This document shows, in pieces, positions 15,910-24,084 of a stretch of DNA of 24,412 nucleotides. Under the pieces are notes generated by a model. The model searched no databases. It was not told the DNA's origin and saw nothing but the letters and a program-made list of their open reading frames with translations. Position numbers and translations under genes: made by a program. Each line of letters opens with the position of its first letter. Position 1 is the stretch's first letter. Source of the stretch: an uncultured Chitinophagaceae bacterium (lineage in GTDB: Bacteria > Bacteroidota > Bacteroidia > Chitinophagales > Chitinophagaceae); the NCBI GenBank assembly GCA_903841915.1, contig CAIMKO010000019.1, forward strand, positions 1 through 24,412, written 5' to 3'.

Positions 15910-15939
15910 AAAAAAAGTATGCCGGCAAGCTTGCAGCAT
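15910..15939 (-). terminator. Terminator after the carboxylate-amine ligase gene
   Basis: On the minus strand an imperfect hairpin (ATGCT..GCA paired with TGC..GGCAT, one wobble and one bulge, loop AGCT) at 15939-15919 is followed two bases later by seven T. It lies 27 nt after the stop of the ligase gene and would isolate that operon from the sigma-factor gene. Confidence 0.58.
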
Positions 15940-15965
15940 GCCAGATTCGCGAGCTTTTTAACAGT

Positions 15966-17075
15966 TTAATAAATCAGAAATTGGTCGTGGATATAATCTA
16001 CCACACTTACTAAGCTATTTGTTTCTTCATAGACTTTTAATTGCCTGTCGGCACCGGTTCCCTGTTCAATCATTTTGTAGAGATAACTCATGGCATTTCT
16101 GCTGCCCAGATCATCCACAACATCATCCACAAAATCCAGTAATTCATACAATAACAAACGGGTATTTACTTCTGTTTCCTTTCCAAAATCGATCATTGTA
16201 CCATCAATCCCATACCTGCTTGCCCTCCACTTATTTTCATTCAATAATGCTCTTTGATAAATAATGAAGTTCAGGTTTTTATTGCGCAGCTTATAGAGTT
16301 TGGCACAAATGGCCTGAAAGAGGGAAGCAATGGCAATGGTCTCATTTACGGTCATCGGTATATCGCAAATACGAAACTCTACGGTGTTAAAGAAAGGATG
16401 AACGCGTAGGTCCCACCAGATCTTCTTGGCATTATCGATACAGTTTGTCTTGATCAATAACGACACATAATTATCATATGCTTCAATACTTTCAAAATAA
16501 TCCGGGATACCAGTACGTGGAAATTTATCGAACACTTTTGTCCGGTATGATTTATAACCGGTTAATCTTCCTTCCCAGAAAGGGGAGTTGGTGCTCAGTG
16601 CATACACATGTGGTAAAAAATACCTGGCACTATTCGCAATATGGATGGCCATTTTTCGGTCTTCCATGCCAACATGTACATGCAACCCGAAAATAAGATT
16701 GCTTCTTGCCGCATCCTGTAATTCATTCACGATCTGATGGTAGCGGTCATGATCAGTAATGAGTTGGCTGTTCCAATTACTGAAAGGATGTGTGCCCGAA
16801 GCACCTACCCATAAGCCCATATTGCCGGCAATTTCTGCAATGGTTCCGCGAAGTGTGGCAACATCATTAAAAGCCTCTTCTGCGTCAGCACAAATATCAG
16901 TACCCACTTCTACCACGGCCTGATGCATTTCTGCTTTCACCTTATCCTTAATGACCTTATGACCTTCGGTCACGATCTTCTGTTCATGACTTTGTAATTC
17001 ACGGGTTACAGGATCAATGACCATGTATTCTTCTTCAACACCTAAAGTAAAATGCCTGTAATCGATATTTGCCAT
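15966..17075 (-). CDS. GCS2-type carboxylate-amine ligase (YbdK-like)
   Basis: A 369-residue member of the glutamate-cysteine ligase family 2 (COG2170). Such enzymes use ATP to join a carboxylate, usually glutamate, to an amine; E. coli YbdK has weak gamma-glutamylcysteine activity. Family motifs are present in order: GVEEEYMVIDP (12-22, Mg/ATP acids), LHVHVGM (131-137), STNSPFWEG (161-169), WWDLRVHPFFNTVEFRICD (220-238) and NKWRASRYGIDG (281-292). No signal peptide, so it is cytoplasmic. It follows the ATP-grasp gene by 35 nt on the same strand, which argues that both act in one pathway. The likely product is a gamma-glutamyl or similar amide; the real substrates are unknown. A glutathione-like thiol is one option. 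Confidence 0.9.
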   Translation of the reverse strand: MANIDYRHFTLGVEEEYMVIDPVTRELQSHEQKIVTEGHKVIKDKVKAEMHQAVVEVGTDICADAEEAFNDVATLRGTIAEIAGNMGLWVGASGTHPFSNWNSQLITDHDRYHQIVNELQDAARSNLIFGLHVHVGMEDRKMAIHIANSARYFLPHVYALSTNSPFWEGRLTGYKSYRTKVFDKFPRTGIPDYFESIEAYDNYVSLLIKTNCIDNAKKIWWDLRVHPFFNTVEFRICDIPMTVNETIAIASLFQAICAKLYKLRNKNLNFIIYQRALLNENKWRASRYGIDGTMIDFGKETEVNTRLLLYELLDFVDDVVDDLGSRNAMSYLYKMIEQGTGADRQLKVYEETNSLVSVVDYIHDQFLIY

Positions 17076-17110
17076 GCGTTTTATTTTTATGGATGGAACA
17101 AGTAATTATC

Positions 17111-18064
17111 TTAATACAAAAAAGTCTTTGAACTACCCCTTTTGATATATTCTCCCCAAGTTAAATTATCAGCACCATCAATATGTGACAATGCTTTTTC
17201 TATGGCGTAATTGGCTGCTGTTTCAACCACCCATGCAAAGTTTTCTTCACCAACACTTGTCTTTTCAGCATCCGGTGCCGGGTTGCAGAAATCAATGGCA
17301 TAAGGCACTCCATCACGCAATGCCAGTTCAACGGTATTAAAATCATATCCCAAATAATGATTGATGCGAAGAACAATGTCTTCCATTTGTTTTAATCTTT
17401 CGGGAGATGGATTAAAGTTGGCAACATAACGAAGATGATGCGGGTTGCGTGGTTCATAAGGCATGATGCGAACATGCTTGCCGCCGATGCAATAACAACG
17501 ATAGTATTCATCAAAAACAATTTCTTCCTGCAATAGCATGACCAGTTGATTGGTCTCTGCATGTTTGGTAAAGAAATCTTCTTTATCGTTCAGTCTGTAG
17601 ACATTCTTCCAGCCACCTCCGGCAAAGGGTTTCATATAAGCGGGGAAACCAACATAATTAAAAATGCTTTCCCAATCCAGCGGATAAGAAAGATTCGCAA
17701 ATGACTCAGCAGAAGTATCATCGGGCAGATCGTGTGAAGGAAGGATCACTGTTTTTGGTACTGGTACATCGATCTTTGTTGCCAGACAATTATTAAAAAA
17801 TTTTTCATCAGCACTCCACCAAAATGGATTGTTGATCACTGCTGTTCCGCATAGCGCAGCATTCTTTAAATAAGCACGATAGAAAGGTACGTCCTGACTG
17901 ATACGATCAATGATCACTGCATACTCCGTTGCAACACCCTGCATTACCTTATCGATCTTTACCGGCTCTGCTATAATGCCGGGAATATTTTTGCTGTTGA
18001 CCCTTGCAACAAATGCATCCGGGAAACTTCTTTCTTTTCCATGTAATATGCCGATCTTTTTCAT
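17111..18064 (-). CDS. ATP-grasp carboxylate-amine ligase (RimK/GshB-like)
   Basis: A 317-residue ATP-grasp protein. The N-terminal domain (1-95) is a Rossmann-like pre-ATP-grasp fold (MKKIGILHGKE). The ATP-grasp part shows the glycine-rich loop PAYMKPFAGGGWK (141-153), the ATP-pocket stretch LLQEEIVFDEYYRCYCIGG (about 177-195) and the Mg-binding VELALRDG...AIDFCNPAPD (about 245-265). Such ligases form an amide through an acylphosphate. The cellular location is the cytoplasm. It heads a two-gene operon with the GCS2-type ligase (35 nt apart) and is divergent from an esterase, 134 nt away. The three together suggest synthesis of a small peptide-like or amide metabolite. The substrates are not predictable from sequence. 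Start ATG 18064 is unambiguous. Confidence 0.88.
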   Translation of the reverse strand: MKKIGILHGKERSFPDAFVARVNSKNIPGIIAEPVKIDKVMQGVATEYAVIIDRISQDVPFYRAYLKNAALCGTAVINNPFWWSADEKFFNNCLATKIDVPVPKTVILPSHDLPDDTSAESFANLSYPLDWESIFNYVGFPAYMKPFAGGGWKNVYRLNDKEDFFTKHAETNQLVMLLQEEIVFDEYYRCYCIGGKHVRIMPYEPRNPHHLRYVANFNPSPERLKQMEDIVLRINHYLGYDFNTVELALRDGVPYAIDFCNPAPDAEKTSVGEENFAWVVETAANYAIEKALSHIDGADNLTWGEYIKRGSSKTFLY

Positions 18065-18185
18065 GCGCGTCTTTTTATGTGGGAAAATAAAATGAATGAC
18101 TATTCGATTTCAATTTAAATAAACTCGTTTACATTTCAGTAAAATCCTGTGTAAATCTTGAAGTTTATCTGTAAATGCTTTGCCT

Positions 18186-18193
18186 TACATTTG
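18186..18193 (+). promoter_or_regulatory. Bacteroidota-type -7 box of the esterase gene
   Basis: TACATTTG, an exact TAnnTTTG, ends 5 nt before the ATG at 18199. It lies inside the first codons of a longer possible reading from ATG 18175 and so argues for the later start. A TTTA at 18164-18167 is the best -33 candidate (18 nt spacing). Confidence 0.42.
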
Positions 18194-18198
18194 GTGCT

Positions 18199-19017
18199 AT
18201 GGCTGAAGAAAGAACGACGATAACCTCCTCCATTGTGACAGAACAATACATCATGAGATCACAATATTTGGAAAGAGAGATCATTGTTGATGTATATCGT
18301 CCTGCACAGTTTTCCCCTCCCGAATCAATGAACCTACTGCTGATAAATGACGGGCAGGATCTTGTTAAAATGGCATTTGATGAAATTCTGAACAAACTGG
18401 TCTCAGAAAATGAAATTGAACCGATCATGTGTGTCGGTATTCATTGCGGTGAAGAAAGGAAACGGGAATACGGTACTGCTTACAGTGCTGACTTTAAGGG
18501 AAGAGGTGATAAGGCCGGCCTTTATGGCAAGTTTATTTTCGACGAGTTATTGCCTTTTATCCGTAAAACTTACAATGCCCCTTCTTTTAAGGAAAAATCA
18601 TTTGCAGGGTTTTCTTTGGGTGGCTTGAGTGCTTTGGATATTGTATATAATCATGCGGATGAATTTTCTAAAGTTGGCGTGTTCAGCGGAAGTTTATGGT
18701 GGAGAAGAAAAGGCTATAGTGATGCGTATAATGATGAAACAGATCGCCTGATGCATTTACAGGTTTTGAATGGGCACTTTTATCCATGGCTTCAATTCTT
18801 TTTTGAATGCGGTGCATTGGATGAAACAGAAGACAGGAATCAGAATGGCGTGATCGACAGCATTGATGATACCTTAGACCTGATCGTTGAATTAAAAGCA
18901 AAAGGTTATACAGATCAGCACATCAAATATTTCGAACTCGAAGATGGCAGACATGATGTAGATACCTGGGCCAAAGCATTCCCTGATTTTCTAAAATGGG
19001 GATGGCATAAAAGATAA
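18199..19017 (+). CDS. Alpha/beta-hydrolase-fold esterase (Fes / esterase D family)
   Basis: A 272-residue hydrolase of the putative-esterase family (PF00756 type). The nucleophile elbow GFSLGG holds Ser139, the histidine is in EDGRHD (His242) and the acid is probably in the FECGALDETED stretch. No signal peptide, so it is cytoplasmic. Just after that stretch comes DRNQNGVIDSID, a calcium-loop-like (EF-hand) pattern that is unusual in a cytoplasmic esterase. The start at ATG 18199 is preferred to ATG 18175 because a -7 box overlaps the earlier codons; both are in frame. It is divergent from the ATP-grasp/GCS2 operon and may act on the same metabolite, for example by releasing or trimming an ester. 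It ends in a strong terminator. Confidence 0.86.
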   Translation: MAEERTTITSSIVTEQYIMRSQYLEREIIVDVYRPAQFSPPESMNLLLINDGQDLVKMAFDEILNKLVSENEIEPIMCVGIHCGEERKREYGTAYSADFKGRGDKAGLYGKFIFDELLPFIRKTYNAPSFKEKSFAGFSLGGLSALDIVYNHADEFSKVGVFSGSLWWRRKGYSDAYNDETDRLMHLQVLNGHFYPWLQFFFECGALDETEDRNQNGVIDSIDDTLDLIVELKAKGYTDQHIKYFELEDGRHDVDTWAKAFPDFLKWGWHKR

Positions 19018-19039
19018 TTTCTTCTTGCTGTAAAAGCAC

Positions 19040-19073
19040 AAAAAAACCGCTTCAAGTTTGAAGCGGTTTTTTT
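19040..19073. terminator. Bidirectional rho-independent terminator
   Basis: ACCGCTTCAA pairs with TTGAAGCGGT, extended by seven A on the left and seven T on the right, with a GT centre. It lies between the convergent esterase and the Oar-like receptor and gives both a U-tract. Confidence 0.92.
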
Positions 19074-19094
19074 ATTTGGAAAAGTTTCAAATAA

Positions 19095-22000
19095 TTAGTT
19101 GAACAAATATCTGAGACCCAATTGCATCTGCCAGCGCGAGAAGATACTTGTGCTGTTTCCGAATGCATTTGCGTAAGGTGTTGTACCGGTTTGGAAAGGC
19201 ATTGAGTATGCAGGAGTATTCAATGCTACACCATTTGCATTTGAAGAAGAGGTAGTTAAACCTTCATACTTCAAGAAATTGCTTATGATTGGTGATTGTA
19301 CCACTCCCCAATGATTGTTGATCAAATTTCCTGCATTGATGATATCAAGAGAAATTTGTAATGTATGCATGTTAGCACCGGCCTTGAAATTAATGTTCTG
19401 TGTAACATTCACATCCAATTTATTATACAATGGATATACGTTAGCATTTCTCTCTGCATATTCACCACGATGTTTTTTCAGATAAGGGCTTGTTTGAATG
19501 AATGCATCCAATTGGCTCCAGATCTGACCAGTAGTTCTTGGATCTGCAGGAGTAGCAGTTGTACCATTTCCACCTGAACCTGCTCTTACTAAATTAATAT
19601 CACCTGGATTTTTTGGAATAAAGATCAGATCATTACCAGTATTACCATCACCGTTAACATCACCATTGTAAGTATAGTTACCTGTACCATTAGGAGCAAT
19701 TTCGTAAACAAGACCGAAAGTGGTATTGAACATTTTGCTCTCTGTTAATTTGTATGTTACAGCTGCAATGATACGATGCGGTTGATAATAAGAAGCAAAG
19801 CCTAAATTAGCAGCATTGGGATCTTGATTTCCAACAGCTCCCGCACTCCATAAAGAAGAAGCCGTACTTCCACCTTCAGCAGTATTCAAAGCTGATTGGT
19901 AAGTATAAGCCAATGATCCAGTGAAATTGCGGGTACTCTTTTGAAGTCTGAATGTACCGGTAAATACAAAACCTTTTGAACTATTGCTCATTAAGATCGA
20001 ATTACCAATATTCGGATTGCTTGGTGATGTACCTGCGAAATAGTATTTGTTACTGGTAGAAACAGTTGTCAAATAACGAGATCTGTTATCTGCACCTGCT
20101 AAAGCATATGCATTGGTCTCGTTAAGATTGGTATTGGAATAATAAACTGCATTCAGATCTCTTGAATAGTTTGCTTCAATTGTAAAGATCCAGTCTTTTG
20201 CGAATTTCTTATCCATTGCGAAAGTTGTCTTTAATACCGTAGGGTATTTGAAATCGCTGGCAACCAATGCAGTACTGTAAGATGACAATGCAGAACCACT
20301 AGCTGGTCTGTATTTATTAACATCAGCACTGAATGGATATGAACCAATATAAGAACTAGGAGTAGCAGAAGTAGAACCACCAACATTAGCAGTAAATGAA
20401 CCAAACTGCACACCATTATTACTTGCTTGGTTACTAACCCATACAAATGGCGGAGCACCTTCAAATACACCAAATCCACCACGGAATTGTAAGGATTTAT
20501 CACCCAATACATCCCAGTTGAATCCAACTCTTGGAGAGATGATCAGGTTAGTCATTGGAGCTTGTCCAATATTATAGGAAACACCATCTTTGAATTTTAA
20601 AGCATCAAAATATGGGTTATCTGTCATCGCTTGTTTGTAAGCAGTATAGTCTGCGCGGATACCATAGGTCAAAGTAAAATTCTGAGAGATACGGTATTTA
20701 TCCTGTAAGAATAAACTCAACTCAGTTGAACCTGCATAAGCCCAAGGGAATGCACCACCCGGTAAAGCTGAATATTGTAAATAATATCCTGTCTTATTGG
20801 TAGTGGTAGTTCCTGAAGTATTCATAGTACCGTTATTTGCGGCATTATAGAAATCAGTCAGTGAATTGAATTGAAAAGCACCATTCCATCCCGGTGCAAA
20901 TGCGTTCTGATATTTTTTGTAAGAGTTTTGTGTTCCGATAGTGATCTCATGAGCGCCTTTATATAAAGTAAAGATGTCGTTGAATTGATATACATCAGTA
21001 TTCAATACGTTATTATAAGTATAAGGCTCATATCCGAAAGTTGTCATGATATTACCACTATTCAGGATATCCACTAATGGGAAATCACTGGCAGTATGTG
21101 CTGAACGGAAATCTCTTAAAGCAGTATAACCAACTTGGAATTTGTTTGTTGATTTATTGCTGAAACGAGTATTCAATTCTGCTAAGAAGATATTGAAGTT
21201 ATTGTTGATCACGTAACCACTTCCAAAGAAAGGCATGGAAGTATTACCCGGCTGACCACCAGTTACAAAACCACTTCCCGGTCTGCTGGTACTTGCAAAC
21301 TGGTCAGCAAAAGATTTTAAATAATTATATTTTAAAGTCAAAGTGCTGCTTCCTAAGTTGAAATCCAATTTAGCAGTGATCTTATCACTGTTGGTTTGGA
21401 AAGAAAATCCCTGGAATGAACCCGGGTTATAATTAAACTTGCTCTGTAAAAAATTTGATAAGGCAGTTAAAGTATCTGCATTTGCCTGAGAAACTGAACC
21501 TGAAGCAACAGGATGTGATGCATCAGAAGCAATATAACTTGAAGAAGGTGCAGTTTGTCTTACCTGTTCTCCACTGAAGAAGAAGAATACTTTATTTTTG
21601 ATAATTGGTCCACCCAATGAAATACCCTGGATCTTATAATTATAATCTGTTTTTGGTACAGTTACACCACTTACATCATAACCTTGATAATTCTGGTTTT
21701 TCATGTAAGTATAAACAGTTCCTTTGAAAGTATTGGTACCACTTTTACTTACTGTATTGATACCGGTACTTGCAAATCCACCTTGTTTTACATCATAAGG
21801 AGAAACCTGAACCTGAATTTGTTCGATCGCTTCCATACTAACAGGCTGAGAACTTGTTTGACCACCTAATGTAGATGATAAACCAAAACTGTTATTGAAG
21901 TTAGCACCATCCAAAGTCATGTTATTATATTGACTGGTACGACCACCAATGCTTAAACCATTTGCTGTCGGTTCCAATCTTGTAAAGTCACTGATTGAAC

Positions 22001-22457
22001 GGCTGATAGTTGGCAATTGCTCTATTTGAGCTCTTGTAACTACTTCCTGGCTACCTGTACGGCCATTGCTGAATATTTTATTCTGACGGGTAGTGGTGTT
22101 AACAGTAACACTTTCTAATGTCTTTGTGTCTAATTTTAAGCCAAAGTCAGCTCTGTATTCCTGACCCAAAACAAGAATAATACCATCTTGTTTTTCAGTT
22201 TTGTAACCAACAAAACTGGCAGTTACAACATAAGGTCCGCCGATTTTCAGATTTGATAAATTGTAACGACCATCTTTACGAGTGGTAGTCACATATTTTG
22301 TACCTGTTGGCGTATGAATGGCTGTTATTGATGCGCCCGCAACTAAGTTTGCGCCATCAGTAACAGTACCCTGAATTTCAGAGGTAGTTTCTTGTGCCAT
22401 TAACGTGACTGATAGAGTTACAGCCAATAATAGTGATAAAAATTTTTTACTAAGCAT
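19095..22457 (-). CDS. Oar-like TonB-dependent outer-membrane receptor
   Basis: A 1120-residue outer-membrane protein. The signal peptide covers about residues 1-21 (ending VTLMAQ). A carboxypeptidase-regulatory-like beta-sandwich follows (about 25-110; IQGTVTDGANLVAGASI to VGYKTEKQDG), then a plug domain (about 125-245; LPTISRSISDFTRLEPTA, NNMTLDGANFNNSFG, ISPYDV-type end) and a long barrel rich in aromatic and Asn/Ser/Thr residues, ending in the LRYLFN strand with the usual terminal aromatic. This order matches the Oar family of Bacteroidota and Myxococcus. It probably imports or exports an unknown ligand using TonB energy. No SusD-like partner gene is adjacent, which fits the Oar type rather than a glycan-uptake pair. 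Start ATG 22457; a likely promoter lies 20 nt upstream. Confidence 0.94.
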   Translation of the reverse strand: MLSKKFLSLLLAVTLSVTLMAQETTSEIQGTVTDGANLVAGASITAIHTPTGTKYVTTTRKDGRYNLSNLKIGGPYVVTASFVGYKTEKQDGIILVLGQEYRADFGLKLDTKTLESVTVNTTTRQNKIFSNGRTGSQEVVTRAQIEQLPTISRSISDFTRLEPTANGLSIGGRTSQYNNMTLDGANFNNSFGLSSTLGGQTSSQPVSMEAIEQIQVQVSPYDVKQGGFASTGINTVSKSGTNTFKGTVYTYMKNQNYQGYDVSGVTVPKTDYNYKIQGISLGGPIIKNKVFFFFSGEQVRQTAPSSSYIASDASHPVASGSVSQANADTLTALSNFLQSKFNYNPGSFQGFSFQTNSDKITAKLDFNLGSSTLTLKYNYLKSFADQFASTSRPGSGFVTGGQPGNTSMPFFGSGYVINNNFNIFLAELNTRFSNKSTNKFQVGYTALRDFRSAHTASDFPLVDILNSGNIMTTFGYEPYTYNNVLNTDVYQFNDIFTLYKGAHEITIGTQNSYKKYQNAFAPGWNGAFQFNSLTDFYNAANNGTMNTSGTTTTNKTGYYLQYSALPGGAFPWAYAGSTELSLFLQDKYRISQNFTLTYGIRADYTAYKQAMTDNPYFDALKFKDGVSYNIGQAPMTNLIISPRVGFNWDVLGDKSLQFRGGFGVFEGAPPFVWVSNQASNNGVQFGSFTANVGGSTSATPSSYIGSYPFSADVNKYRPASGSALSSYSTALVASDFKYPTVLKTTFAMDKKFAKDWIFTIEANYSRDLNAVYYSNTNLNETNAYALAGADNRSRYLTTVSTSNKYYFAGTSPSNPNIGNSILMSNSSKGFVFTGTFRLQKSTRNFTGSLAYTYQSALNTAEGGSTASSLWSAGAVGNQDPNAANLGFASYYQPHRIIAAVTYKLTESKMFNTTFGLVYEIAPNGTGNYTYNGDVNGDGNTGNDLIFIPKNPGDINLVRAGSGGNGTTATPADPRTTGQIWSQLDAFIQTSPYLKKHRGEYAERNANVYPLYNKLDVNVTQNINFKAGANMHTLQISLDIINAGNLINNHWGVVQSPIISNFLKYEGLTTSSSNANGVALNTPAYSMPFQTGTTPYANAFGNSTSIFSRWQMQLGLRYLFN

Positions 22458-22476
22458 AATGTTAAATTTTCAGTTG

Positions 22477-22509
22477 CAAATAAAGCAAATAATCCCTTTA
22501 CTATTGCAA
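22477..22509 (-). promoter_or_regulatory. Possible promoter of the Oar-like receptor gene
   Basis: On the minus strand TTG (22509-22507) and TTTATTTG (22484-22477, one mismatch to TAnnTTTG) are 22 nt apart. Transcription would start about 14 nt before the ATG. Confidence 0.35.
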
Positions 22510-22588
22510 CATAATATTAACAAACTGTTTTTTTTATTCAGAATATGTTAGTTTCTTTCCTGTTTGTGTCTCTCCTTAGATTTTGTAT

Positions 22589-22608
22589 AGCCCAAATGGG
22601 GCTTTTTT
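22589..22608 (+). terminator. Short terminator-like hairpin upstream of ribBA
   Basis: AGCCC (22589-22593) pairs with GGGCT (22599-22603) around AAATG, followed by six T. It is on the plus strand about 95 nt before ribBA, downstream of no plus-strand gene. It may end a short transcript or be an attenuator for a longer ribBA leader. The stem is only 5 bp, so the call is weak. Confidence 0.4.
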
Positions 22609-22673
22609 GACCAATTTTCTGAGAACGGGGGAATGAATTTATAATCTGTAAATTTTTACTGTTCCAGGACATG

Positions 22674-22681
22674 TAATTTTG
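22674..22681 (+). promoter_or_regulatory. Bacteroidota-type -7 box of ribBA
   Basis: TAATTTTG fits TAnnTTTG exactly and ends 19 nt before the ribBA ATG, giving a leader of about 14 nt. A clear -33 TTG is missing at the usual distance. No FMN riboswitch fits between this box and the gene. Confidence 0.48.
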
Positions 22682-22700
22682 CCAAGAAAAAATACCAGAA

Positions 22701-23906
22701 ATGCTGAATACTATCGTTGAAGGGATTAAAGCGATCCGAAATGGGAAAATGGTCATTGTTGTGGATGATGAAGACCGAGAAAATGAGGGCGATTTCATTA
22801 TTGGGGCTGAATTTGCCAGTCCGGAAGTTATCAATTTTATGAGCAAAGAGGGACGGGGCTTGATTTGTGTGGCATTGACCGAAGGTAGATGCAGGCAGTT
22901 GGATCTTCAACCCATGGTCACTTCCAATACCAGCTTGCACGAAACTGCTTTTACTGTTTCCATCGATTTGATAGGTCAGGGAACAACAACCGGAATATCT
23001 GCGCAGGACAGGGCTAAAACCATTGCAGCATTGATCAACCCCGAAACGAAAGCAGAGGATCTGGGCAGGCCGGGACATATTTTCCCCCTGAGAGCTAAAA
23101 CCGGAGGTGTTTTAAGAAGAGCCGGGCATACAGAGGCAACGATCGATCTTGCTCGGTTGGCTGGTTTGGCACATGCGGGTGTATTGGTTGAAGTGATGAA
23201 TGAAGATGGTACGATGGCCAGATTGCCTCAGTTATTTGAGATCGCTAATAAGTTTGGTCTTAAGATCATTTCTATCAAGGACCTGATCGAATACCGTTTG
23301 CAAACTGATTCATTGGTCGAAGAGATTACACGTGTTGAAATGCCAACTAAATATGGCCATTTCAAATTAGCGGCATTCAAAGAAAAGACTTCGGGTGCCG
23401 AACATCTTGCTTTAATAAAAGGAAACTGGAATGAAAACGAACCTGTACTTACGAGGGTACACAGCAGCTGTTTTACAGGAGATATTTTAGGAAGTTTCAG
23501 ATGCGATTGCGGCGATCAATTGCATAAGGCCATGCAAATGGTAGAGGCCGAAGGCAAGGGTGTTATTTTATACATGAATCAGGAAGGAAGAGGCATTGGA
23601 TTGATCAATAAATTAAAAGCGTATAAGTTACAGGAAGAAGGGATGGATACCGTAGAAGCCAATATACACCTGGGTTTCGGCATGGATGAAAGAGATTATG
23701 GAGTGGGCGCACAGATGCTTAGAAAATTAGGCGTTACCAAATTAAAACTGATGAGTAACAATCCCCGTAAACGTGCTGCATTAAAAGGATATGGATTAGA
23801 AATCGTAGATATCGTTCCTATAGAAATTGCATCAAATCCTTTCAACGAAAAATACCTTACCACTAAGCGCGATAAAATGGGACATGATATTTTGAAAGGG
23901 AAGTAA
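22701..23906 (+). CDS. ribBA: Bifunctional 3,4-dihydroxy-2-butanone-4-phosphate synthase / GTP cyclohydrolase II
   Basis: A 401-residue two-domain riboflavin enzyme. Residues 1 to about 203 are RibB, which makes the four-carbon unit from ribulose 5-phosphate: acidic loop VDDEDRENEGDF (21-32) and RAKTGGVLRRAGHTEA (131-146). Residues about 208-401 are RibA, which opens GTP in the first step of the pathway: zinc cysteines 257, 268 and 270 in SSCFTGDILGSFRCDCGDQ, then NQEGRGIGL (303-311) and MDERDYGVGAQML with catalytic Asp/Arg (about 328-340). Both active sites look complete. Cytoplasmic. It stands alone with its own promoter box; the other rib genes are elsewhere. Confidence 0.97.
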   Translation: MLNTIVEGIKAIRNGKMVIVVDDEDRENEGDFIIGAEFASPEVINFMSKEGRGLICVALTEGRCRQLDLQPMVTSNTSLHETAFTVSIDLIGQGTTTGISAQDRAKTIAALINPETKAEDLGRPGHIFPLRAKTGGVLRRAGHTEATIDLARLAGLAHAGVLVEVMNEDGTMARLPQLFEIANKFGLKIISIKDLIEYRLQTDSLVEEITRVEMPTKYGHFKLAAFKEKTSGAEHLALIKGNWNENEPVLTRVHSSCFTGDILGSFRCDCGDQLHKAMQMVEAEGKGVILYMNQEGRGIGLINKLKAYKLQEEGMDTVEANIHLGFGMDERDYGVGAQMLRKLGVTKLKLMSNNPRKRAALKGYGLEIVDIVPIEIASNPFNEKYLTTKRDKMGHDILKGK

Positions 23907-23930
23907 GTTTTTACTTTTTATTATAATACC

Positions 23931-24069
23931 AATTAGACATTGAAAACAAACGAATCAAATGTCTCCCTGAGCCTGCCTATCTGTAGACAGGCTTGTCGAA
24001 GGGTGATTCCGATAAGTTGATGCATGCTTCGACAGGCTCAGCAGGACAAACTGATTTCAATGTCTAATT
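23931..24069. repeat. 139-bp nested palindromic element (MITE- or REP-like)
   Basis: The outer arms AATTAGACATTGAAA (23931-23945) and its exact inverse (24055-24069) match at 15 of 15 bases. Inside, CTTCGACAGGCTCAG (24027-24041) is the inverse of CTGAGCCTG (23967-23975) plus TCGAAG (23996-24001), split by a 20-bp block. That block forms its own hairpin with GCCTGCCTA (23971-23979) against TAGACAGGC (23984-23992). The TCGACAGGCTCAG core is, as I recall, a common dispersed repeat in Bacteroidota. No gene lies inside. It separates ribBA from a convergent gene and could also act as a bidirectional transcription stop. Confidence 0.72.
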
Positions 24070-24084
24070 TATCTAAAATATATT

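Noticed and set aside
15783..16013. Plus-strand 76-codon frame between the sigma factor and the ligase
   Set aside because: It overlaps the ends of two real minus-strand genes and the terminator hairpin between them; no family signal.
22610..22700. FMN riboswitch in front of ribBA
   Set aside because: The conserved RFN bases and multi-stem fold are not present; the space after the -7 box is only 19 nt.
22538..23078. Minus-strand frames overlapping ribBA and its upstream region
   Set aside because: They are antisense to a well-conserved enzyme and have no start signal or family similarity.
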